From: Oppiella nova | Lineage: Eukaryota > Arthropoda > Arachnida > Sarcoptiformes > Oppiidae | Length of the DNA stretch: 21,489 nucleotides | Assembly (NCBI GenBank): GCA_905397405.1 | Contig: CAJPVJ010000527.1 | Coordinates: forward strand, 2,171-23,659 | Direction: 5' to 3' | Shown here: positions 11,101 to 18,999 of the stretch, piece after piece | Layout of the letters: every line of letters begins with the position of its first letter | How positions within the stretch are numbered: the stretch's first letter is position 1 | Notes under the pieces: generated by a model | The model's database searches: none | Seen by the model: the letters and a program-made list of their open reading frames with translations, nothing else | Told to the model about the DNA's origin: nothing | Translations under genes and position numbers: made by a program

Positions 11101-12049
11101 TGATAATTTCACACATCAATTGGTGGCTGAGCTGTGGATAGGGAGGCCAGTGATGGCTTAGACTGCGAGGGAGAGGTAGGGGAGATCGAGGGATGACTAT
11201 TGAAAAACTGCATCATAACTATAGCCACCATACATATCGTGTATTTAAATGCGTGGATCGGAATGTGTTTTATGATGGTTGAGCTCCACCACCACCCCAA
11301 TAGTGTTGAATTGCATATGGCAAGGGCACCGGGCTGTTTTAAAGGGCACTGGAGCTGCTATTATCAGTACAAATACTATTTTTGGGCCCAAACTTATAGC
11401 TCGTATAAATCCACCCAAAAAACGAGAATTATGTATAAAATAAAGTTGAGCCCAAAAATGCATTACCACTGACCCTAATCTGTGTCTATCAGTGGGCACC
11501 GGTATGTCGGATGATATATAAACATACCATAGGGTTCGTGATAATAGCCTATCCGTGTGTGTGCTATCACTCACTACATAATGTAATATATCCTAGCTAC
11601 ATAATTAAGTGCCCACTCTGTAGTACATTATACCTGTAATTACTTATGCATTCATACAAGTCATTGATATTTCATGTCATTAAAACACTTTTGAATATGT
11701 ATTATACGTTTTGTTTCCCAAGTATTTCTAGTGATATATACTATTTGGGAGGTTTTTTTGAGGTTAGACCTCCCCTCGCATTTGTGTGATATATCCGTGG
11801 AAAGCCTGCAATTATTTTTTTATGTTATTTAAGACTCAATTTGATAAGTTTTAAGCCGAGAAACATGTCCCGAGACTCGACTTTACGAGTTGTTTAAAGT
11901 GTTTTATCACTTTTTTAAAGTTATTTTTGTGTGTTTTGTGTATAACTCATACACTGGTTAAATCTCTAATCCCTTTCCACTCACATGTGTAAGAGATATG
12001 TCACTCGCGGACAACAATCTATTAATTTTCGTTGTATTTTATATCTATG

Positions 12050-12052
<3 letters not shown>
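11101..12052. other. Noncoding region, mixed island then AT-rich
   Basis: The part before 11580 is less AT-rich, with reverse motif A near copies at 11334, 11344 and 11494. Open frames of about 60-110 codons on both strands overlap one another here and none resembles a known protein. After 11580 it is AT-rich with a 10-of-11 motif B at 11969-11979. Confidence 0.5.
11494..11510 (-). repeat. Motif A near copy in reverse orientation
   Basis: GGGCACCGGTATGTCGG shares GCACCGGTATGTC with 3667-3679 and, as its reverse complement, ACATACCGGTGC with 13705-13716. This defines a second extension of the core, toward ACATACC. Confidence 0.6.

Positions 12053-12091
<39 letters not shown>
12053..12091. repeat. 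(CT)n microsatellite
   Basis: CT tract of 39 bases. Both strands are open across it, giving mirror Ser-Leu and Arg-Glu repeat peptides with no gene behind them. Confidence 0.96.
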
Positions 12092-12094
<3 letters not shown>

Positions 12095-12249
12095 ATTTTC
12101 GGTCATCAATTCAGCGAAAGTACAATAAATTTCATGTATTTTTCTATTATTTTTTGTGTGTATATCTCTTATGTAACGCAATATATGATATTTTTTGGCA
12201 ATCGTTAATATAAATCGCAATAAAGTTATACAACAAATATGATGTACTA

Positions 12250-12283
12250 TTTTATACTATACAGTATGTAGTGTAGTATAAAA
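12250..12283. repeat. Inverted repeat, 13-bp arms
   Basis: TTTTATACTATAC (12250-12262) and GTGTAGTATAAAA (12271-12283) are complementary at 12 of 13 positions, with an 8-base loop. Confidence 0.7.
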
Positions 12284-12846
12284 GAATATATTTTCAGGGT
12301 ATTACTATTTATAATAAAAATATAATCATTTATTTCTCTCTCGCAATCTCCCATTGAATATACATTCAAATCCCTAAGTAATGATAAAACATAATAAATA
12401 AAAAAAAGATATTTTTCTCTCATTCCCGACAAAAACGATACTTTCATAACGTCTGAAAATATTAGATATCAATACATATTATACTCATGAATAGTATAAT
12501 AGTATGAAAAATAAAAAGTATTACATTTTCTCTATGATAAGAGATTTTCATATGTATTGAATGGGAGTCTTAGGAAAATCTATGCAAACAATAAGTTATA
12601 AATTACACCCAAAAATGCTATAAATTTCGTTTTCTTTAAGTATTTTTCTCGTATTATATAATGAATTATACGAATAGATAGCGATATGTATAGTACGAGT
12701 GAAACACACAAAACCCAGATTCAATTTTCAAGTCATTTATTATTATAGCAATACATTATACATATACGAGTAATATATTGCCGATTGTATTATACAGTGT
12801 ATTATGTAATAAATGTTTTTTTATGTACATGCTCGCTTTATATATC

Positions 12847-12868
12847 AAAATAAAATAAAATAAAATAA
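12847..12868. repeat. (AAAAT)n pentanucleotide repeat
   Basis: About four units of AAAAT. Confidence 0.85.
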
Positions 12869-12886
12869 TTTTCGAGATTTATAGCC

Positions 12887-12909
12887 ATATATTTTCTATG
12901 AAAATATAT
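12887..12909. repeat. Inverted repeat, 9-bp arms
   Basis: ATATATTTT and AAAATATAT flank the loop CTATG with perfect arms. It is AT-only and could arise by chance here. Confidence 0.5.
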
Positions 12910-13320
12910 ACCGAAAAACTACTCGAAAAATAAACGCACAATAAATCTCTGGGAAATACATCAAGAATAAGGGGAAATACACCGAAAAATAAAATCTAAT
13001 ATCAAAATAAATAACATCTCGAAAAATATATATAAAATACTTTTCGTTTCGGAAAAAAGAGATTTTCAATCAAATAAAACACCATTTTTTAAAATTTAAT
13101 ACAAATTTATTTATTCTCTGTCTCTCTCTCTCGCTATATCTCTCAAGTTTTTCCTACTTATGATGAGCACTGGTAGGTCACACAGAGGCTATGAGTGCTT
13201 TTTTGTGCACAGTTAGCCCTCAATAAGATATATTAGGAGATAGGGTATTAAGTGCCGGGAAATCAAATGTGGAGAAAAAGTGGGAGAAATATATTATATA
13301 TTATTTCTCTCTCTTATGGC

Positions 13321-13352
<32 letters not shown>
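13321..13352. repeat. (GA)n microsatellite with one AC interruption
   Basis: GA tract of 32 bases broken by a single AC at 13331-13332. Confidence 0.95.
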
Positions 13353-13949
13353 CTGAGACTATCAACTAATGCCACCATAAACTGTAATCTCGTTTTTCAC
13401 ATATATTTTACATTATGTGAGGGAATCCTAAAAGAATTATCACTTTTTTCGTGGTGGATGTCAATGCAATCACGGCCTACCAGGGCTCTGAACACCATCA
13501 CCAGTACCACCACCACTGGCCAGGGAGTTGCACCACAGGCTATGTATTTAATGGAAAGGGAGGGCACCGGGATTTCTATCACATAAAAAGGCTTTCTATA
13601 TTAAATAATATACTAGTATATAAATCTAATGGGGATTTATATTATATATATGGCGCACCCCCTACTGACCATAGCGTGCAAATAGTGTACAAATCTTATG
13701 CACAACATACCGGTGCCACCATAACTCCCTATTGAAATGTCAAACACAATACACTAATATATTTTAGACTTTAATGTAATTTAAAGGTTTTATCCGACAA
13801 TACAATGCATTATAGAGTAAACACTCGTTATTATAAACCCCTCATAAATCCCATACAAACGCCTTGTAACCGGCTATTAGTGTACGTACGCTATAAGTAG
13901 GGGCTCGTGTAACGTATGTACACATAATATCCGTGTATATAAATATATT

Positions 13950-13982
<33 letters not shown>

Positions 13983-14142
13983 ACTGCAATTGACAGTACC
14001 GATAGGTACTGACCCCTGTATGGTGTGATAGTGTCTATGGATGTCATCGCCATAAAAAAAAGCTAACTGTGCTCTCAATGATCGCGTAGGCATTTAGCGC
14101 CGACATGTTTGCGACTTTTGGATCTCACTTAAGATCTCTCTC

Positions 14143-14144
<2 letters not shown>
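13353..14144. other. Less AT-rich noncoding island
   Basis: Motif A near copies at 13476, 13562, 13705 and 14061. Overlapping open frames of 61-105 codons on both strands (13269-13735) have no recognisable domain; their His- and Thr-rich stretches come from a short ACC/CAC-rich patch at 13490-13530. Confidence 0.5.
13952..13982. repeat. (CT)n microsatellite
   Basis: CT tract of about 31 bases, the first of two CT tracts only 160 bp apart. Confidence 0.95.

Positions 14145-14179
<35 letters not shown>
14145..14179. repeat. (CT)n microsatellite
   Basis: CT tract of 35 bases, preceded by a shorter decayed tract (GATCTCTCTCAG). Confidence 0.95.
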
Positions 14180-14184
<5 letters not shown>

Positions 14185-16317
14185 GTGGGAAATGACTGTT
14201 AGATATAATATCTATTACTACGACTAGTATTCGCAAAGAAAATAAAAAAGTTCACTGAGCATTTATTGAGGCTGACTGTCCCCTATCGTGTCTATACTGT
14301 CACTGAACTGAGTGATGCCTCTGAGCGCCTAATGTCATCGTAAACTCCAATCACTCGCACCGGTATCTCTAATAAGCCCTCCAGAGATGTATGGGTCGAC
14401 TGTTTATCATCTCATTAATGCATTTCGATATATTTGCTTGATAAATTAGTGTCAGTCACACATACACACACACTACATGTATGTTATATACAGTAGACAT
14501 GTATATAGTGTACAAAAAATATATTTTCATACATGAGCTGACAATAGCCAGTAGTTTATAATTAAATTTTGTTTTGTTTGCTGAGAGTTATTGCAGAATA
14601 TTCTGTATATACTTATAATGGTGTGTCTAATTAATGTGTGTATTGTTTATGGGAAATACAATAGACTCACTAAGTGTGTGAATAATTAATTTTGTATTAT
14701 AAATATATGTATAATATATTACTTAATCTATAGTGTACTTAATGCGATAATAGTGTACTGCACTTGAAATATATGGGTTAATGGGGTTTAGATATATTGT
14801 TTAGATTTAATATACAATTTTTTTCTAAACAGGGTTACTGCCCGTGCTATTGAGCGCCTACACACACGAGTTTTTAATAATCAATGATTTGCTTTATATC
14901 TCGCAAAATATAAAAAAGTTTTTTTTGTAATATTTTTTTCGTTTGTTTCAATCGATTGGATAGTTTTGAGCGAAAAATATAAAGCATTTTCTGTTATATA
15001 AAACTTTTAGGTCAATACACTTCGCTAATACACATATCTCGAGCTAACGGCGCTCTCGATAGACTACTGAATACAACACTATTTGATATAATAATACAAA
15101 TAAGTATTATATTTATAAATATAAAATAAAATTGTTTTTTCTTAGCCTTTATGTATGGTGTGTAAGAAAATACACAAACAATTCGTTGTCTTATTAGACA
15201 ATAAGAGAGAAAAAGTTTTTTGTATTATATTTATGTTATATTTATATCTCTTTTAACCACTTTTGAGATGAATAGGGAGAGAGAAATACATGTAAAATAT
15301 ATTTATTCACAGAATTTGTGATTGATTTTTATTTATTATAATTATATTGTTTTGTTATGATAACTATATTACTATTTTTGTGCCTGATTATTAAAATCGG
15401 GTCACAAAACACGCCAAATACTATTATATCTTATGGGAATTGCCATTCAATTATAAAGTCAATGGAAAAAGTTTTTTTTACTTATTATTTATTATATGAT
15501 TGTATAATCTTTTGATTAATTTTTGGGAGTTTTATGTGTTTTTCTCTCTGTGTTCCCAAAACTTGTATTAATAATTGCTTTTCATTTTCAAGTTTACTGT
15601 TATTTTTTTTGCGTGTGATTAGGATTTAAATAAATATAGTTTGCTAGTTATTTTTTGCGAGTCTATTATATAGCATAATAGAAGTAATTATTTATTTATT
15701 TATTAGTATTTTTTGGATAATTTATGTGATATTTATTTTTGAATATTATATGAACGCAAACAAAATCATTTATTAATAGGTATAATGACCGCAAAAATAT
15801 ATATTTTTATGTATTAGTTATGATTAGATCTTAAGATTATTGAAGATTTTGTTTTAAATTAATGATAAGTATTATTAAACAGATTTTTTAAACTTCAAAA
15901 AATTGTCACAAAATCTATTATTAATACAAAAAAATATATTTAAAATAAACAACAATTTTAAACATTTGCTATAAGTTTAGACTATTTCCTAGTTAAATAC
16001 TATATTCATATAATTTATTCAATTGTTTGCATAAATGTTTTACGCAAATATCTCGTAACTTATATAACATTTGCTCAAAAAACATTTTATTTATTATAAA
16101 ACAAATGTTAACTATTTTTGCCCATAATTTCTCGCATCTGTTATGACTACTCGTAACACATTTTCTCATTTATAAGTCGTTTCTGAATATGACTTTCAAA
16201 ACAATACTCAGAATTGCAGTGTTTTTCTCTCATTTAGTTTTACAATACTTTATAACAACATATGAATGGGAATTGCAGTCAAATTCTGGCATTTTTCCGC
16301 TCATTTTACTTATCAGG

Positions 16318-16320
<3 letters not shown>
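14180..16320. other. Noncoding region, increasingly AT-rich
   Basis: Motif A near copies at 14356 (followed by AATAAGCCCT), 14835 and 15042. From 15060 to 16300 the sequence is nearly pure AT with no motif copies, and no feature is recognised. Confidence 0.55.

Positions 16321-16355
<35 letters not shown>
16321..16355. repeat. (GA)n microsatellite
   Basis: GA tract of 35 bases. Two overlapping frames are open across it, which indicates the low stop density of the tract and not a gene. Confidence 0.96.
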
Positions 16356-16356
<1 letters not shown>

Positions 16357-16807
16357 ATTGGTATCTCACTCATCTACCCTTTCGCGAGCACTTACACCAA
16401 ACCTATTACAGTGCCATACAATTAGTCGATGCAATAAACCTGTATAAACCGTATGTATATATATAAATGGCCGTTAAGAGCACCGGGGCTATTGGCATAC
16501 ATTTGCTTAAACAATATTGGTTTTATGTGTGCGTATTTTAGTTTTGTTAAAAAAGCTGTCGTTCCCCTTTAATGCCTCTAATAGTGAGTTTGTGTTGAGT
16601 GGTGTTCACCTACTTGTGCGCTCTCTCACCGACTCTAATGAGTCTCCTATGGTATGGAGCTTTAGGTGCATCTCATGAGAGGGTTTAGAAAGAAATGTGT
16701 TTTCGTTATGTGTTTTAGTTGTCTAATGAATGGTGTGTTTCAGACAAAGTATTTAAGACATCAGTGGAAAAAGTTATTTGCATTACGTGTGTGTCAGTGA
16801 GTATGTG
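16356..16807. other. Less AT-rich noncoding region between microsatellites
   Basis: Holds an exact reverse motif A core (AGCACCGG, 16479-16486). I see no exon or regulatory signal that can be defended. Confidence 0.5.
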
Positions 16808-16912
16808 CTCTCTCTCTCTCTCTCTCTCTCTCAAGAATTTTCTTTATTCTCTCTTTTATACCATATGTTGAGAGAGAGAGAGAGAGAGAGAGATAAAGAG
16901 AGAGAGAGAGAG
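16808..16912. repeat. Facing CT and GA tracts (inverted-repeat microsatellite pair)
   Basis: A CT tract (16808-16832) is followed after 38 bases by a GA tract (16871-16892) and a second GA tract (16898-16912) separated by ATAAA. The arms are complementary over at least 22 bases, so the region could fold as a long hairpin or cruciform. Confidence 0.93.
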
Positions 16913-17010
16913 ACTGAAAATCAATTTGTATTTTTTGTACTGAAAAGCCATTCAATAAATGGATTTTAAAATTTTTATACATGTGTTAGAAATACAATCG
17001 TTTTTAAACC

Positions 17011-17024
17011 CTAGCTCTAGCTCT

Positions 17025-17063
<39 letters not shown>
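17011..17063. repeat. Compound (CTAGCT)n-(CT)n microsatellite
   Basis: Three CTAGCT hexamer units (from 17011) pass into a CT tract (about 17027-17063). This is the only tract here with a hexamer phase, suggesting a point change that was itself amplified by slippage. Confidence 0.93.
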
Positions 17064-17064
<1 letters not shown>

Positions 17065-18226
17065 AGTATAAATAATAACAACTATTTTTTAAAATGTTTT
17101 TGTTATATGTTTTAACTGAACACATCTGAAACACAAAAGACAGTCAAAAACAAAAACCTAAATATAATCAAAACTCTCAATACTATTATTATAGTAGTCT
17201 TTGTGAACAGTAAAAACTCATCAAAACCTTGGATTTACGAGTAAATCATGTTTTTTAATATTAAATAATATTTCATATAAAATGCTATTTTCTCTCTCAA
17301 TTCAAAAGTGCTTTTCATTTTCCATACAATAGTTTTTAAATGAAAATTAAACTTTTTTATGTTATGTTATTGTGTTGTGTGTGTGAAACTGATTGTTATT
17401 TTTAAATAAGTTTTTATAATAACTTTTATATTCAACCATAAAGTGTGTTCACAATGGGATTATAAAATTTTAATGTTTATATTAATATATAAATTATTTT
17501 TATAGTTTGTTATTAATAATCGCCAAATTTGTGTCAATAGTTTTTGTTTGTTGCTTGTTTAATTTTGATTGAAAATACTTTTTCAGCGTTTGTTTTATTT
17601 GCGAAATTAATTTCTCTCATGATTTCCGACTCAATGAATAGCAAAAAGATTTGTTTTGTTATTATTGTTGAGATTTTTTGTGCGATTAAATTAATTATTG
17701 ATTTTAATTCACTTAACAAAACAAAAGTTAGTTTTAATATTCAAATGAGTGTCTAATCTCTTGGAAAATAAATAATTTTTTTGGAGACTAGAAATACAAA
17801 CAAAAATTAATATATATATAAAATCATACAAAAATATATTTTCCATTATAGTTATAATAATATATCCAAAAATATATATATTATATAAAGTATGCAAAAA
17901 ATATAATACAAACTCTCATGAGATGTATATTTACTTAAAAACTCTCACTATAAAAAAGTTTTGTTATCACAAAAAATCTTTATTTTTCAACACAAAAAAC
18001 TTATATTTTATATATATTTTAAAGCAAAAAAAATTTGTATTGATTTTCGTATAAGTTTTGTACGAAAAAAGGAGACAATTTTCTAAAATAACAAATTTTT
18101 TGCTACTGTTTTGTGTCCCCATTATTACACTATTGTATGGAGTATACCATAGAGTGATATAAATTGACTATAATTTACATTTTCTCATCTATTTTGCAAC
18201 AAACGAGTTATAATACTCTCTCCTTT

Positions 18227-18228
<2 letters not shown>
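17064..18228. other. AT-rich noncoding region
   Basis: Very AT-rich without motifs A or B. Open frames near 17534-17756 occur on both strands over the same bases and are chance frames. Confidence 0.6.
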
Positions 18229-18259
<31 letters not shown>

Positions 18260-18268
18260 AGAGAGAGA
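18229..18268. repeat. CT tract abutting a short GA tract (palindromic)
   Basis: The CT tract at 18229-18257 meets GAGAGAGAGA at 18259-18267 with no spacer, giving a short perfect stem. A further GAGAGAG lies at about 18281. It is the last large microsatellite before the GTPase gene, about 500 bp upstream of the proposed acceptor. Confidence 0.93.
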
Positions 18269-18776
18269 CAACTCTATTCAAGAGAGAGTACAGTAATCTA
18301 CATATCATTTGCAATCTTATTGTGAAAACTACTATATTATATAAAACTCGGGGATAATTCATGTCATTTAATGTATAGTACCAAAAAACTTTGTATACAA
18401 TTTGATAAAACTATTTAAGCTATTTTCTATCCTGATTATACATACTGTTTATTGTGAAACATAAATAGTTGATAAAATAATTATGACACCAAAATCAATA
18501 CAATTTGTTCATTGATTAAATTTAATGACAAAGTGGTGTCTCTATTAACTTGTTAAGACATGTATGACTTTTACAGTAAACATAACACATATACAGTATG
18601 CCTACCAGTGCTAGCGTACACTCAGCCTTTTAAATATCAAAAATACATTTTATAAAATTGTAATTTATTTTAAACAAAATTTTATATAATTAATTATTTG
18701 ATACAAGTATGAAAACAAATAGCATTTTTGTATAACATATTAATTAATTAATTCTTGTATTTTTCTCTCGTAATAG
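18269..18776. other. Region immediately upstream of GTPase exon 1
   Basis: AT-rich, with one exact motif A core (CCAGTGCT, 18605-18612) preceded by GCCTA. It ends in the pyrimidine tract and acceptor at 18751-18776. It is either the 3' end of a leader intron or the proximal promoter. Confidence 0.45.
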
Positions 18777-18873
18777 GCTTAACGGCTACAGAATATTCTC
18801 GACACTCGTATAGTACTTAAAAACATACAGTACTTCAGCACAAGTATTGCCTCCGAAATAATAGACATTAAAA
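18777..18873 (+). other. Probable 5' UTR part of exon 1, with upstream 3' splice site
   Basis: A pyrimidine-rich run ending in CTCGTAATAG|G puts a good acceptor AG at 18775-18776, followed by 97 bases that are less AT-rich than their surroundings and lead to the start codon. This suggests the leader is spliced and that a noncoding first exon lies further upstream. The alternative is a transcription start close to the ATG; I see no convincing TATA box or initiator that decides between them. Confidence 0.45.
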
Positions 18874-18999
18874 ATGAAGGAAACCCTGAAATCGATTGAG
18901 GAAAAGGAGTTTAATTGCATTAAGATTGTGGTGGTGGGCGACATGCGATCCGGAAAGACCTCGCTCATACACCGATTCATCAACGATAAATATCCAGAG
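18874..18999 (+). CDS. Exon 1 coding part of the Rho-like GTPase (start codon and P-loop)
   Basis: The exon holds 42 codons, from ATG to E42, and ends in phase 0 at the donor CCAGAG|GTATGT. The start is supported by an in-frame TAG at 18862-18864 just upstream, an A at -3, and the expected short N-terminus before the beta-1 strand. The N-terminus has about 14 residues before the conserved core, longer than in Rac/Cdc42 and more like atypical Rho proteins. Reading through the donor gives only 21 unconserved residues before a stop, so the open frame beyond 18999 is intron. Confidence 0.9.

Larger units (their letters stand above)
12092..13320. other. AT-rich noncoding region
   Basis: Holds the listed hairpins and AAAAT repeat and a loose cluster of [C/T]CGAAAAAT repeats at 12911-13030. 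An exact reverse motif A core (AGCACTGG, 13166-13173) is followed by TAGGTCACACAGAGGCTATG, echoing the end of the 128-bp duplication unit at 1530-1550. Confidence 0.55.

Noticed and set aside
11109-11574. Overlapping open frames of 63-109 codons on both strands
   Set aside because: They overlap each other, show no domain and lie in a mixed-composition island where stops are less frequent.
13269-13735. Three open frames of 61-105 codons with a His/Thr-rich patch
   Set aside because: The patch is a short ACC/CAC-rich stretch read in different frames; one frame begins in a GA tract; no family recognised.
17534-17897. Hydrophobic open frames on both strands that could look like membrane proteins
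   Set aside because: T-rich codons give Phe, Ile and Leu automatically in this AT-rich DNA, and the two strands are open over the same bases.
333-18268. Regularly recurring GA/CT tracts as a CRISPR-like or satellite array
   Set aside because: Spacing is irregular (160 bp to several kb), orientation varies and flanks differ; these are independent microsatellites except for the 128-bp duplication.
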